Shown here: one piece after another, positions 8,478-17,684 of the stretch
How the letters are laid out: each line of letters starts with the position of its first letter
Numbering within the stretch: position 1 is the first letter of the stretch
Source: Pseudomonadota bacterium
Lineage (GTDB): Bacteria; Pseudomonadota; Gammaproteobacteria; Pseudomonadales; Halieaceae
Direction of reading: 5' to 3'
DNA length: 33,749 nucleotides
Assembly: GCA_002862405.1 (NCBI GenBank)
Contig: PKCZ01000054.1
Coordinates: 1-33,749 of the forward strand
Translations under genes and position numbers: made by a program
Notes under the pieces: model-generated
The model's database searches: none
Told to the model about the DNA's origin: nothing
Seen by the model: the letters and a program-made list of their open reading frames with translations, nothing else

Positions 8478-9752
8478 TTAACGCTGTAGTGCGCGCCATC
8501 CAATATCAGACCGATATTTCATGCCATCCCAACTGATATCGGAGGTTGCTTCGTAGGCACGCTGTGCGGCAGTAGCGAGTGTCTCAGCCTTCGCCGTCAC
8601 GCAAAGCACGCGACCACCGGCCGTCACTGTCTCGTCGCCCTCTTGACGAGTGCCGGCATGAAATACTTTGCTATAGGGGCGCGATGCGAATAATCCAGCG
8701 ATGGGAAGCCCCGTTGGGCTGGAGCTTGGGTAGTGCTCTGAGGCTAGAACGACACCAATGGTCGCCTCATCACTCCAAATGGCTGTTTCATTTGCGAGTC
8801 GGCCTTCGCATGCGGCCAGGCAGTGTTCAGTGAGATCTGACTCCAAGCGCATCATAATGGGCTGGGTCTCGGGGTCACCAAAACGGCAGTTGAACTCAAT
8901 CACTTTGGGTGCGCCGCTGCTGTCGATCATTAGACCCGCATACAAAAAGCCGCGGTAGCGATTGCCATCATCTAACATGCCTTGGACTGTAGGATAAATG
9001 ATCTCTGTCATGACACGCTCGTGGATCTCTGGAGTTACTACGGGCGCTGGGGAATAAGCTCCCATGCCTCCGGTGTTCGGGCCGGTGTCGCCCTCACCAA
9101 CCCGTTTGTGGTCCTGCGACGTTGCCATCGTAAGTACATCAGTGCCGTCGACCATGACAATAAAGCTTGCTTCCTCGCCATCCAAAAATTCTTCGATAAC
9201 GACTCTCGCACCAGCATCCCCAAATGCGTTCCCCGACAGCATGTCGCGAGCTGCGTCTTCTGCCTGATCAACGCTGGACGCGACGATCACGCCTTTACCT
9301 GCAGCGAGGCCATCAGCCTTCACCACAATGGGGGCGCCTTGAGCGCGGATGTAGGCGCAGGCCGCCTCGTCATCAGTAAACGTCTCGTAGGCACCTGTTG
9401 GTATATGGTGACGCGCTAGAAAATCCTTAGTGAACGCTTTTGAGCCCTCAAGTTGGGCTGCAGCCGCGGTCGGACCAAAACAAGCCAATCCCTCTGATGA
9501 GAAGTGATCAACAATGCCATCGACGAGCGGAGCTTCCGGACCAACTACGGTGAGTCCGCAATCATTGTCGCGCGCAAACTTAGCGAGCGCGCCGAAGTCA
9601 TAGGGGCTGATATCCACATTTTGACAGCTCGGCTCGTTGGCTGTTCCCGCATTACCGGGTGCCACGAACACCGTCTCGGCTGATGTCGACTGTGCCAGCT
9701 TCCATGCGAGCGCGTGTTCCCGTCCGCCGCTGCCTATCATCAATAAGTTCAT
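8478..9752 (-). CDS. purD: Phosphoribosylamine-glycine ligase (GARS)
   Basis: PurD joins phosphoribosylamine and glycine with ATP to give GAR, an early step of purine synthesis. The 424-residue ATP-grasp enzyme has the N-terminal MNLLMIGSGGREHALAW, FGPTAAAAQLEGSKAFTK, the ATP-grasp loop PIVVKADGLAAGKGV (141-155), EEFLDGEEASF, and GDTGPNTGGMGAYSPAP. Its metal-binding EFNCRFGDPETQ and a C-terminal domain follow. The reading frame is open 22 codons further, into purH; the ATG at 9752 fits the family start exactly. Only 1 nt separates it from the purH stop (TGA-T-ATG), so the two genes are translationally coupled. Confidence 0.97.
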   Translation of the reverse strand: MNLLMIGSGGREHALAWKLAQSTSAETVFVAPGNAGTANEPSCQNVDISPYDFGALAKFARDNDCGLTVVGPEAPLVDGIVDHFSSEGLACFGPTAAAAQLEGSKAFTKDFLARHHIPTGAYETFTDDEAACAYIRAQGAPIVVKADGLAAGKGVIVASSVDQAEDAARDMLSGNAFGDAGARVVIEEFLDGEEASFIVMVDGTDVLTMATSQDHKRVGEGDTGPNTGGMGAYSPAPVVTPEIHERVMTEIIYPTVQGMLDDGNRYRGFLYAGLMIDSSGAPKVIEFNCRFGDPETQPIMMRLESDLTEHCLAACEGRLANETAIWSDEATIGVVLASEHYPSSSPTGLPIAGLFASRPYSKVFHAGTRQEGDETVTAGGRVLCVTAKAETLATAAQRAYEATSDISWDGMKYRSDIGWRALQR

Positions 9753-9753
9753 A

Positions 9754-11328
9754 TCAGTGCCTAAAGTGACGGACGCCAGTAAACACCATGGCAATGCCGG
9801 CTTCATTCGCCGCGGCAATTACCTCATCATCTCGAATCGATCCGCCCGGTTGGATAACCGCGCGGATACCCCGTTGAGCGGCGTTATCAATGCCATCGCG
9901 GAAGGGGAAAAACGCGTCCGAGGCCATAACGGCGCCGGCAACATCAAGTCCTGCATGCTCAGCTTTGATGGCCGCAATACGCGCTGAATTTACTCGCGAC
10001 ATTTGACCTGCACCGACGCCGATTGTGCGCTGACTCGAGGCGTAGATGATGGCGTTCGATTTCACAAACTTAGCGACCCGCCAAGCAAACAAAAGGTCCT
10101 TCATCTCCTGCTTGGTCGGTGCTCGCTCTGAGACAATACTGAGGTCATCAGCAGCGAGGACGTGGTCATCCCGATCCTGGATGAGCAATCCGCCGTTCAC
10201 TTTCTTCAGGTCCCAGGTTGGTGTTCTCTCGCCCCAGTCTCCCGTGGACATGACGCGGACATTGGGCTTGCTAGCGGCCGCATCCAATGCATTTTCTGCA
10301 ACGGCTGGCGCGGTAATGACCTCAACGAACTGCGAGTCAATGATGTTGGTTAATGTTGCTCCATCGAGCTCTCTGTTGAAGGCGATGATTCCGCCGAAAG
10401 CAGACTCGGTATCGGTTTCAAAGGCGTTTCGATAGGCTTCCAGAAGGGTCGGGGCGACAGCAACACCACAGGGATTCGCATGTTTAACAATGACACACGC
10501 GGGTTCATCAAATGATTTAACACACTCGATGGCCGCATCGGCATCAGCGACGTTGTTGTAACTTAGCGGCTTCCCTTGATGTAACGTCGCTGTTCCAACA
10601 CCTGCTTCGGTGACATTCCGATCGATGTAGAACGCAGCACTCTGATGCGGATTTTCGCCGTACCGCATGACCGAGCTGCGATTGAATTGGAAATTGGCCG
10701 TGCGTGGAAATGCGTCTGGCTCTTCAACACCTACTCGGCGACCCAGATAATTTGCGATCGCTCCATCGTAGCCTGCGGTGTGTTCAAAAGCCTTTACGGC
10801 AAGTTCGAATCGCAGCGCATCAGATGTGCCGCCGCTCGCGGCAATTTCTGAAAGCACACGATCGCAGTCATTGTTATCAACAACGATGGTGACATCACGA
10901 TGGTTTTTTGCGGCTGCGCGAACCATGGTTGGACCGCCGATATCAATATTCTCGATGGCGTCCTCGAGCGAGCAGTCAGGATTGGCGACGGTAGATTCGA
11001 ACGGGTAAAGGTTGACCACAACCAGATCGATTCCGTCGATCGCGTTCTCTGACATTACGGCATCATCGGTTCCTCTGCGGCCTAAAATGCCACCATGAAT
11101 TTTTGGATGAAGTGTTTTGACTCGACCATCCATCATCTCGGGGAAGCCCGTGTGATCAGAAACCTCAGTCACTGGTATGCCTTCGGAAAGTAAGAGGCGG
11201 CATGTGCCTCCCGTTGAGAGAATCTTTACGCCTTGTGCCACGAGGGCTTGGGCAAAGAGTACAACACCTGTTTTGTCGGAAACGCTAATTAAAGCGCTGT
11301 TGATAGGGGCGACTCTCGCCTCGGTCAT
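9754..11328 (-). CDS. purH: Bifunctional AICAR transformylase / IMP cyclohydrolase
   Basis: PurH performs the last two steps of IMP synthesis. The 524-residue protein has both domains. The N-terminal MGS-like cyclohydrolase (about 1-195) carries [45 protein letters not shown] and VVVNLYPFE. The C-terminal formyltransferase carries the catalytic KHANPCGVA, then AFGGIIAFN, the [13 protein letters not shown] block, [10 protein letters not shown] and [11 protein letters not shown]. The ATG at 11328 has an AGAGGTA ribosome-binding site. It begins 61 bp after the fis stop on the same strand and could share transcription with dusB-fis or have its own promoter; I cannot tell. Confidence 0.97.
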   Translation of the reverse strand: MTEARVAPINSALISVSDKTGVVLFAQALVAQGVKILSTGGTCRLLLSEGIPVTEVSDHTGFPEMMDGRVKTLHPKIHGGILGRRGTDDAVMSENAIDGIDLVVVNLYPFESTVANPDCSLEDAIENIDIGGPTMVRAAAKNHRDVTIVVDNNDCDRVLSEIAASGGTSDALRFELAVKAFEHTAGYDGAIANYLGRRVGVEEPDAFPRTANFQFNRSSVMRYGENPHQSAAFYIDRNVTEAGVGTATLHQGKPLSYNNVADADAAIECVKSFDEPACVIVKHANPCGVAVAPTLLEAYRNAFETDTESAFGGIIAFNRELDGATLTNIIDSQFVEVITAPAVAENALDAAASKPNVRVMSTGDWGERTPTWDLKKVNGGLLIQDRDDHVLAADDLSIVSERAPTKQEMKDLLFAWRVAKFVKSNAIIYASSQRTIGVGAGQMSRVNSARIAAIKAEHAGLDVAGAVMASDAFFPFRDGIDNAAQRGIRAVIQPGGSIRDDEVIAAANEAGIAMVFTGVRHFRH

Positions 11329-11389
11329 GTGATTACCTCTGGGGTCTGATAACTCTTGGTTGTAGAAGGTAGCTATTCCAAAAGCTAGG

Positions 11390-11632
11390 TCATAAAAGAT
11401 TGTATTGGCGCAGTTTTTTTCTCAGCGTGCCTCGATTGAGTCCGAGCATGGCTGCCGCGCGACTTTGGTTATTGGCAGTGTATTCCATGACTACGCGTAA
11501 AAGGGGCTCTTCGACTTCCGCTAGGACCAGATTATAGAATTCGCTGGTGTCCTCGCCGTCCAATGTCTCAATAAACTGTCTGATCGCGTCTTCGGCGGCG
11601 GTCTTTAGAGCGCCTCTCGTGTTCGTTGTCAC
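11390..11632 (-). CDS. fis: Fis nucleoid-associated DNA-binding protein, short form
   Basis: Fis bends DNA and modulates rRNA, tRNA and many growth-related promoters. The 80-residue protein aligns with E. coli Fis (98 aa) from its residue 27 to the end. It keeps the dimerisation core [26 protein letters not shown] and the C-terminal [18 protein letters not shown]. About 18 N-terminal residues, the mobile beta-hairpin arm that E. coli Fis uses to activate Hin/Gin invertases, are missing. The start is a GTG overlapping the dusB stop (GTGA), and I found no in-frame ATG, GTG or TTG in the nearest upstream codons. The dusB-fis operon is a hallmark of gammaproteobacteria. Confidence 0.95.
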   Translation of the reverse strand: MTTNTRGALKTAAEDAIRQFIETLDGEDTSEFYNLVLAEVEEPLLRVVMEYTANNQSRAAAMLGLNRGTLRKKLRQYNLL

Positions 11633-12645
11633 GCTGCCAATCTCCCCACGGATGTCTCGTGAAACCGGCTCATTAAATTGATGATGGTACCTTGCTGAGC
11701 ATCTAAAAAGCCTTCTTGCGCATCGGCATCTTCGAGAGCATTAAAGGCTCGCTTGATCGGGAGGTAGGCCTTGCCTAGCTCGGCCTCGAAAAACCAGCCT
11801 GCATGCTTGCGCGCAATTTTATGGCCCATGGCGGTCCCATGAAACGTCTGCACTTGCTGGATATGCTCGCGCATGATGGCAAAGCGCTCATCCCGAGAAG
11901 GCGCCCTCTCGTCACTGTGGCGTAAGGCCCTCGCTATTGCACCGGGAAGCCACAGTCGACCCTGCGCAGCCCTGCCAATCATGATGCCTTCGGCTCCGGT
12001 GTAGGTCAGCACCCTTTTTGCCTTATCGGCACAGGTGATGTCACCATTAGCAACGACTGGGATGTTAACTGCAGAGACAATTTGGCGAAGTGTCTCGTAT
12101 TCCGCAGACCCATTAAATTTATCGGCACGCGTGCGTCCGTGCACGGTCAGCATCGCAATGCCACTCGCCTCAGCGATGCGCGCAATTTCGACACCGTTTC
12201 GTTGATCGGGCGTCACGCCCGTCCGAATTTTCAGAGTCACTGGAACCGAGACAGCCCCAGTGACGGCGGTTAATAAGGTCTCTACCAGCTGTGGATCTGC
12301 CAGCAACGCGGATCCCGCCGCTTTCTTGCACACTTTTTTGGCGGGACAACCCATGTTGATATCTATGACCTCGGCTCCGCGGGCGACGTTATACCGTGCC
12401 GCTGCTGTCAGCGCGCTGGGGTCATTTCCGACAAGCTGAATCGTTCGAAGTCCGGCCTCGGTACTGTGCCGAGCACGCAGCGTGCTCTTACGCGACTCAC
12501 TGAGGGACAAGTCGGAGGTCATCATCTCGCCTACAGCGACGTCGGCACCGTGCTTCACGGCGAGCTGACGCATAGGTAAGTCCGTTACTCCCGCCATGGG
12601 TGCGAGGAATACCGGAGTCTCAGTTGAGAACGGGCCGAGCTGCAT
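11629..12645 (-). CDS. dusB: tRNA-dihydrouridine synthase B
   Basis: DusB uses FMN and NADPH to reduce specific uridines in the tRNA D-loop. The 338-residue protein has the flavin TIM barrel: FLAPMAGVTDLPMRQL (13-28), QLVGNDP (70-76), and the catalytic Cys100 in DINMGCPAKKVCKKAAGSALL. It then has LKIRTG, TVHGRTR, PVVANGDI, GIMIGRAAQGRLWL and a C-terminal helical tRNA-binding domain. In E. coli the equivalent is INMGCPAKKV with Cys at the same position. It overlaps the fis GTG by 4 nt. In E. coli the operon peaks early in growth through its promoter and Fis autorepression; the 245-bp gap upstream here could hold such control. Confidence 0.96.
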   Translation of the reverse strand: MQLGPFSTETPVFLAPMAGVTDLPMRQLAVKHGADVAVGEMMTSDLSLSESRKSTLRARHSTEAGLRTIQLVGNDPSALTAAARYNVARGAEVIDINMGCPAKKVCKKAAGSALLADPQLVETLLTAVTGAVSVPVTLKIRTGVTPDQRNGVEIARIAEASGIAMLTVHGRTRADKFNGSAEYETLRQIVSAVNIPVVANGDITCADKAKRVLTYTGAEGIMIGRAAQGRLWLPGAIARALRHSDERAPSRDERFAIMREHIQQVQTFHGTAMGHKIARKHAGWFFEAELGKAYLPIKRAFNALEDADAQEGFLDAQQGTIINLMSRFHETSVGRLAA

Positions 12646-12744
12646 GCGTGGAACACTGTTTGAAAGAAAGCCCGTAGTTTAAAGAAGCCCTGCGCTCTGT
12701 TGAAGTCCGCTGGCGGTCGTTTTGTATGGCCTGTTATTTCGACC

Positions 12745-12772
12745 ACTGTATGTTTCGTGAATCACGTGTAAA
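12745..12772 (-). promoter_or_regulatory. Candidate dusB-fis promoter with dyad in the spacer
   Basis: Reading the minus strand, TTTACA (12772-12767) resembles a -35 box (5/6) and TACAGT (12750-12745) a -10 box (4/6), with a 16-nt spacer. Transcription would start near 12738, leaving a leader of about 90 nt before dusB. The spacer contains the dyad CGTGA-A-TCACG (12756-12766 on the plus strand), directly next to the -35 box, where a repressor or MerR-type factor could bind. Spacing and hexamers are suggestive only. The rest of 12646-12889 holds no gene; I could not find a convincing plus-strand promoter for aroQ. Confidence 0.4.
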
Positions 12773-12889
12773 AGTAGCTATCTTCGGTAAAACAACAAAG
12801 ATTAGTTGGCTTTTTTCGAAAACAGTAGACAGAGCAGGGGTGCTCGTGGAGACTCCGCCGTCTGTCTTTTGTTTTTGAATGGTCTGCGC

Positions 12890-13327
12890 ATGGCTGACAT
12901 TTTGGTGTTACACGGCCCCAACCTGAACCTTTTGGGTACTCGCGAGCCTGATGTTTACGGCACTGAGGACTTAGCCTCGATTAATGCACGCCTGGCAGAG
13001 GCGGCCGCGGTTTCTGGGCGATCGCTCGACAGCTTTCAGAGCAATTCGGAAGTAGAGCTCATTGAAAAGGTACATGCGGCGCGAAACGAGCAGATACAGG
13101 CCATCATCATCAACCCCGCTGGCCTTACGCACACCAGCGTTTCACTGCGTGATGCTATTGCAGGCGTGGCCATCCCGTTCGTCGAGGTTCACTTATCCAA
13201 CGTCTACGCGCGTGAGCCCTTCAGACACCACAGCTTTTTTTCAGATTTGGCCGTAGGCGTCATCTCTGGTTTTGGAAGTGCTGGTTATGACTACGCATTG
13301 CAGTTTTTATTGAACCGAAATCACTGA
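12890..13327 (+). CDS. aroQ: Type II 3-dehydroquinate dehydratase
   Basis: AroQ dehydrates 3-dehydroquinate to 3-dehydroshikimate in the shikimate pathway, which feeds the trp genes at the left of the window. The 145-residue protein has the type II signature [20 protein letters not shown] (6-24), with catalytic Tyr23 in the flexible lid. [23 protein letters not shown] (75-90) and catalytic His101 in EVHLSN follow. The frame is open from 12806, but the family starts at [11 protein letters not shown]; the ribosome-binding site is weak. aroQ-accB-accC is a widely conserved order in gammaproteobacteria. Confidence 0.95.
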   Translation: MADILVLHGPNLNLLGTREPDVYGTEDLASINARLAEAAAVSGRSLDSFQSNSEVELIEKVHAARNEQIQAIIINPAGLTHTSVSLRDAIAGVAIPFVEVHLSNVYAREPFRHHSFFSDLAVGVISGFGSAGYDYALQFLLNRNH

Positions 13328-13362
13328 AATGAGTAATAACAAGAGATTGTAGAGGTGACCCT

Positions 13363-13824
13363 ATGGATATTCGCAAAGTAAAAAAATTAATTGAGCTTCT
13401 GGAAGCATCCAGCGTTGACGAAATTGAGATCAAGGAAGGTGAGGAGTCGGTCCGAATTAGCCGAAATACGGCTGCTCCGATCGCAATGGCAGCGCCTGTC
13501 GCGGCACCTGCCATGCCCGCGCCTTTATCGCCAGTACCTGCCGCACCAGCACTGGCGCCTGCGGTGCCCGAAGCGGCTGCCCCGAGCGCCGCTAACGCTG
13601 TGAAATCGCCAATGGTCGGTACGTTCTATCGCTCGCCAAGCCCAGATGCAGCAGCGTTCGTTGAGGTCGGGCAAAGCGTTCGCGCCGGCGACGTTCTGTG
13701 TATTGTTGAAGCCATGAAGATGATGAATCAGATCGAAGCGGATCGTGCTGGAACCGTCACCGCTATCCACGCTGAAAACGGTGAACCTGTAGAATTCGAT
13801 CAGCCACTTATTACCGTTGAATAA
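13363..13824 (+). CDS. accB: Biotin carboxyl carrier protein of acetyl-CoA carboxylase
   Basis: AccB carries the biotin that shuttles CO2 from biotin carboxylase to acetyl-CoA in the first committed step of fatty acid synthesis. The 153-residue protein has an N-terminal dimer/recruitment segment (1-34, [14 protein letters not shown]), then a long Ala/Pro-rich flexible linker (35-80). The biotinyl domain (81-153) has the biotin-accepting Lys119 in EAMKMMNQI. It also keeps a thumb-like segment, [22 protein letters not shown], which marks AccB rather than other biotinyl proteins. AGAGGTG lies upstream of the ATG. accC follows after 30 nt. Confidence 0.97.
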   Translation: MDIRKVKKLIELLEASSVDEIEIKEGEESVRISRNTAAPIAMAAPVAAPAMPAPLSPVPAAPALAPAVPEAAAPSAANAVKSPMVGTFYRSPSPDAAAFVEVGQSVRAGDVLCIVEAMKMMNQIEADRAGTVTAIHAENGEPVEFDQPLITVE

Positions 13825-13854
13825 ACGCTCGCATCTCATTTAAGGATTAACGCC

Positions 13855-15201
13855 ATGTTGGAAAAGGTACTCATTGCGAACCGCGGTGAGATCGCGTTGC
13901 GAATCTTGCGAGCCTGTCGTGAGCTGGATATTCCCACGGTTGCCGTGCACTCAACTGCGGACAGCAGTTTGAAGCACGTGCGACTCGCCGATGAGGCGGT
14001 CTGTATTGGACCCGCTCCGTCGACACAAAGCTACTTGCAAGCGCATGCGATTCTCAGCGCCGCAGAGGTTACCGGCGCTGATGGTATTCACCCGGGCTAC
14101 GGCTTCTTATCCGAGAATGCTGATTTTGCCGAGCAAGTGGAGCGCAGCGGATTCAAGTTTATCGGTCCACGGTCAGAGACCATTCGTCTGATGGGTGACA
14201 AGGTGTCGGCTAAGCATCAGATGCGTAAGTCTGGTGTGCCTACGGTACCTGGGTCGGACGGAGCCCTGCCCGATGATCCCGATGAGATTTTGCGAATCGC
14301 GCGCGACATCGGTTACCCGGTGATCGTAAAAGCAGCAGCTGGCGGTGGTGGCCGAGGTATGCGTGTGGTGCACAACGAAGAGGTGCTCCTGTCGTCGATC
14401 GAGGTCACTCAGTCTGAAGCTGCGGCGGCGTTTGGTTCTCCTGTGGTCTACATGGAAAAGTTTTTGCAGCGGCCTCGTCACGTGGAAATTCAGGTGTTAG
14501 CAGACGGGCAGGGCAATGCGGTGCATTTGGGCGATCGAGATTGTTCATTACAGCGTCGCCACCAAAAAATCATTGAGGAAGCGCCCGCGCCGGGTATTCC
14601 AGATGACATTCGCGAACAGGTAGGCGCGGCATGCGTTCAGGCGTGTATCGATATGGGGTATACCGGTGCAGGGACCTTTGAGTTCCTTTACGAGGACGGT
14701 CGCTTCTTCTTTATTGAGATGAACACGCGTGTACAGGTTGAGCACCCAGTGACCGAAATGATCACCGGTGTTGATATCGTGAAGGAGCAGTTGTTGATCG
14801 CGGGTGGTCAGCCATTGTCGATCAAGCAGAGCGATATCAAATTTAATGGGCATGCGATTGAGTGTCGGATCAACGCCGAAGACCCGCGAACCTTCATGCC
14901 ATCACCCGGCACCATCAAAACCTTCCATGCGCCGGGCGGCCATGGTATTCGTGTCGACTCTCACATCTACAGCGGTTACGCGGTGCCACCACACTACGAC
15001 AGTTTGATTGGCAAGCTCATAACCCACGGCGATTCACGCGACATTGCGTTGAAGAAAATGCGTCAGGCACTCGATGAATTCATTGTAGAAGGCATTCGCA
15101 CGAACGCCGCACTCCACCGCGAGTTGGTTGTTGACTCGTCCTTCGTTGCTGGCGGTGTCAGCATTCACTATCTCGAGAGCAAGCTGGAACACGAGCATTG
15201 A
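13855..15201 (+). CDS. accC: Biotin carboxylase subunit of acetyl-CoA carboxylase
   Basis: AccC carboxylates the biotin on AccB using ATP and bicarbonate. The 448-residue protein (E. coli 449) has the N-terminal preATP-grasp domain ([21 protein letters not shown]) and the ATP-grasp core with Lys159 in [17 protein letters not shown]. The biotin/bicarbonate region shows [23 protein letters not shown] in overlapping parts, then [20 protein letters not shown] and the C-terminal CRINAEDP. It is not fused to a carboxyltransferase. The TGA stop overlaps the TTG start of prmA, so the downstream gene is probably translationally coupled. Confidence 0.97.
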   Translation: MLEKVLIANRGEIALRILRACRELDIPTVAVHSTADSSLKHVRLADEAVCIGPAPSTQSYLQAHAILSAAEVTGADGIHPGYGFLSENADFAEQVERSGFKFIGPRSETIRLMGDKVSAKHQMRKSGVPTVPGSDGALPDDPDEILRIARDIGYPVIVKAAAGGGGRGMRVVHNEEVLLSSIEVTQSEAAAAFGSPVVYMEKFLQRPRHVEIQVLADGQGNAVHLGDRDCSLQRRHQKIIEEAPAPGIPDDIREQVGAACVQACIDMGYTGAGTFEFLYEDGRFFFIEMNTRVQVEHPVTEMITGVDIVKEQLLIAGGQPLSIKQSDIKFNGHAIECRINAEDPRTFMPSPGTIKTFHAPGGHGIRVDSHIYSGYAVPPHYDSLIGKLITHGDSRDIALKKMRQALDEFIVEGIRTNAALHRELVVDSSFVAGGVSIHYLESKLEHEH

Positions 15202-16127
15202 GTTCTAGTGACTGGCAAGAGTGGGTCGTTGAGACCTACTCGCACCTAGTCGAGTCGCTTGAGGAATGGCTGTTTGAGCAAGGCGCGTTGGCAGTGTCCC
15301 TCGAGGACAATGCTGATGAGCCTCTACTCGAACCCGGTCCGGGCGAGACGCCGCTCTGGCAAAACGTGAAGGTGACAGCCCTGTTTACCGGATCGATCAA
15401 TCTCTCGCCCATCAAAAAGGCATTGCCTAGCTCGCTTCTGGCGGGTAACTCCAGAAACGACATATCAACGCTCGAAGATCGCGATTGGGAGCGGGTTTGG
15501 ATGAAAGACTTTACGCCGATTCAGATGGGGTCGCGGCTCTGGATTTGTCCCAGTTGGACGCCCCCTCCGGAAGAGGCGATCGTGCCTGTTTTGCTTGATC
15601 CGGGGTTGGCTTTTGGCACCGGGACACATGCAACAACTGCTATGTGCTTGAACGCACTTGATAGATTGATTGCGGGCAACGAACGCATCGTCGATTTTGG
15701 ATGTGGATCCGGTATTTTGGCCATTGCCGCACTCAAGTTAGGAGCTGGGTGCGCGCTGGGTGTTGATAACGACCCGCAAGCGGTGTTTGCCAGTCGAGAC
15801 AATGCGCAGCGCAATGGCATTGAGCCCGACGACTTTGCCGTGGTGATGCCGGACGACGAGGTTATCGCCCAGTGGGAGGATAGCGCCGATCTGATTGTCG
15901 CAAATATTCTTGCAGGACCGTTGGTGGAGCTCGCTGATCAACTGATTAACCTGACCGCGCCGGGCGGCACAATACTGCTAACAGGTGTTTTAGAGGCGCA
16001 GGCGCCTCAACTCATCGAGCGCTACCGCAACGTTAATCTTGAAGTGAATCAGCAGCGTGACGGATGGGTATCACTCGCTGGTAAAAAAACATTTAGCCCT
16101 GAGCGAGCAATTCTCTTAAGTCGATAA
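15198..16127 (+). CDS. prmA: Ribosomal protein L11 methyltransferase
   Basis: PrmA trimethylates ribosomal protein L11 with SAM. The 309-residue protein has the N-terminal L11-binding domain (1-60, with PGETPLW near 51-57) and [17 protein letters not shown]. Then come [23 protein letters not shown], the SAM-binding [19 protein letters not shown], and ANILAGPL. The start is a TTG inside the accC stop (TTGA); a GGAA lies about 9 nt upstream, and no ATG or GTG fits the expected N-terminus. The last 35 bp overlap the end of the convergent DUF2333 gene. Chain placement after accC is common in gammaproteobacteria. Confidence 0.95.
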   Translation: MSSSDWQEWVVETYSHLVESLEEWLFEQGALAVSLEDNADEPLLEPGPGETPLWQNVKVTALFTGSINLSPIKKALPSSLLAGNSRNDISTLEDRDWERVWMKDFTPIQMGSRLWICPSWTPPPEEAIVPVLLDPGLAFGTGTHATTAMCLNALDRLIAGNERIVDFGCGSGILAIAALKLGAGCALGVDNDPQAVFASRDNAQRNGIEPDDFAVVMPDDEVIAQWEDSADLIVANILAGPLVELADQLINLTAPGGTILLTGVLEAQAPQLIERYRNVNLEVNQQRDGWVSLAGKKTFSPERAILLSR

Positions 16128-17160
16128 GCGCGGCATTAGCCCGCGAAAGATAGCTGGCCATCACCAGAGAGTGGTTCGCCCAGATTCCAAATCCCGATCC
16201 ATTGAGAATGACCGGACTCCAAACAGTCTGTTGCGTCGCCTCAAGTTCGCGAATGATTTGTCTGAGGCTAACCGTCGCATTTTTCTTTTCCAGCACATCC
16301 GCGAAATCAACCTCGGCAGCTTTTAGAAAATGGATCAACGCAAAGGCGGCGCCACGCGACTCGTAATAGACATCATCGATTTCATTCCAGGGGGTTTTCA
16401 CCACAAGCTCCTGGGTTTCTCGCGTGGACTGAGTCGCTGCTGCGTCACCTGCGAGGTCGGTATTGATCCGTCGCTGACCCACGCTGGCTGATAGGCGCTG
16501 GGATAAGCTGCCCAAACGCTTTTCAACCATACCTAGCCAGAAGTTGAGGTTATCTGCTCTTGCGTAGAACTGTGCTGAGTCTTCACCACTCTTAGGAAGG
16601 CGATTGAGATAGGCCTGTAAATACCGTCGAGCATCGCGATATTCGGATTCGGTGGCGGGTAAGGCCCAGCTGGAATTTTGAAAGTTGATGCGGGGCTCTG
16701 CGAGCGTCAGATCAACGTCCTCTTGGGATTGCGATTGCGAACGGCTTAGCACTTCTCTCAAGGCTCTCGCTAAGTCCCGAGACTGGATTAAGGCGCCGTA
16801 TTCCCAGTTAGGCATGTTATCCAGAAAGGTGCCCGGAGGGGTGATGTCGTTGCTGATGTAGCCGCCGTCTTTTTCTAACAAGAGACGCGTCACTTCGAGA
16901 AGTGCCGCGGTGGTTGCAGCACCGGTGACCGATTGATCAGATGATTTCAGATACTTGGCTTTGTTTTCCACGACGTCGAAAGAGTCAGGTGTCATGCTCC
17001 AATAAAAGCCAAGTCCGAGCGTGAGCGCGAGGTAGATGGTGACGGCGGCAATCATGGTTCGTCTACCGCCTTTACTTTGAAGCAGGTCGAGAGAGTCGCC
17101 CGGCGGGAGAACCCCCCGGATCTTTTCCAACGCTTGCGATAACCGCTCGCTCACTGTCAT
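16093..17160 (-). CDS. DUF2333 family membrane-anchored protein
   Basis: This 355-residue protein matches what I know of DUF2333, a proteobacterial family with no assigned function. It has a short cytoplasmic N-terminus, one transmembrane helix (about 35-55) and a large, mostly helical domain that should be periplasmic. Recognisable stretches are SGGYISNDI-like text (GGYISNDITPPG), MPNWEYGALIQSRDLARALRE, and ARADNLNFWLGMVEKRLGSLSQRL. The ATG at 17160 is followed by a plausible basic N-terminus. It is the last gene of the run that includes dsbD and the copper chaperone, 34 nt after the chaperone stop, and its 3' end overlaps prmA by 35 bp. Link to copper or redox biology is inference from position only. 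Confidence 0.82.
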   Translation of the reverse strand: MTVSERLSQALEKIRGVLPPGDSLDLLQSKGGRRTMIAAVTIYLALTLGLGFYWSMTPDSFDVVENKAKYLKSSDQSVTGAATTAALLEVTRLLLEKDGGYISNDITPPGTFLDNMPNWEYGALIQSRDLARALREVLSRSQSQSQEDVDLTLAEPRINFQNSSWALPATESEYRDARRYLQAYLNRLPKSGEDSAQFYARADNLNFWLGMVEKRLGSLSQRLSASVGQRRINTDLAGDAAATQSTRETQELVVKTPWNEIDDVYYESRGAAFALIHFLKAAEVDFADVLEKKNATVSLRQIIRELEATQQTVWSPVILNGSGFGIWANHSLVMASYLSRANAALIDLRELLAQG

Positions 17161-17194
17161 TTGCTATGCCGCTCCTTACGCGGTGATGACATTC

Positions 17195-17644
17195 TCAGTG
17201 GTGGTGCGCGGCTTTACGGTGCCTCGCCACAGAGAACGCACTGCATAGGCTGTCATTGTTCTCCAGCTCGAGGCAGATGTCGATGCTTTGTCCATCAGTT
17301 AAGGACTCGCTCAGCTTCATTAGCATGATGTGAAGGCCGCCTGGCTTCAGACTGACGCGCTCTCCCGCCTCGATTGATAAGTTTGCTACCGGCCGCATGG
17401 TCGATCTATCACGCATAATACGGGTCTCATGGAGTGAGGTGTGACCCGCAGCCACTGCTGACACCCCCGTAATGGTGATAACTTCGTTGCTAAGGTTTTC
17501 GAGGGATGCATAGCCCGCGGTCATCATTTTGCCGGGCGGTGTCGCGCGCACCCATGCATCAGAGATGATCAGGTCGTTGGAGGCGCCCGAGGCACTGGAT
17601 ACCAGCGGCAATGCAATAACGAATAGGGCGCGCAGCGTCATCAT
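17195..17644 (-). CDS. PCuAC-type periplasmic copper chaperone
   Basis: PCuAC proteins bind Cu(I) in the periplasm and deliver it, with Sco proteins, to cytochrome oxidase. The 149-residue precursor has a signal peptide (about 1-20) and WVRATPPGKMMTAGYASLEN near the start of the mature part. The copper motif H-X10-M-X21-H-X-M is present exactly: His72, Met83, His105 and Met107. A C-terminal His-His-His tail (147-149) may add metal capture. The first ATG (17644) has GAGGAA upstream; the next codon is also ATG. It lies 40 nt after the dsbD stop on the same strand, so copper delivery and periplasmic thiol reduction are probably expressed together. Confidence 0.92.
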   Translation of the reverse strand: MMTLRALFVIALPLVSSASGASNDLIISDAWVRATPPGKMMTAGYASLENLSNEVITITGVSAVAAGHTSLHETRIMRDRSTMRPVANLSIEAGERVSLKPGGLHIMLMKLSESLTDGQSIDICLELENNDSLCSAFSVARHRKAAHHH

Positions 17645-17684
17645 GGATTGATTTCCTCACAACAATATGTCAGACATGGGGGTA

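Noticed and set aside
8982-9419. 145-codon plus-strand frame opposite purD
   Set aside because: Antisense frame of purD without a known domain or start signal.
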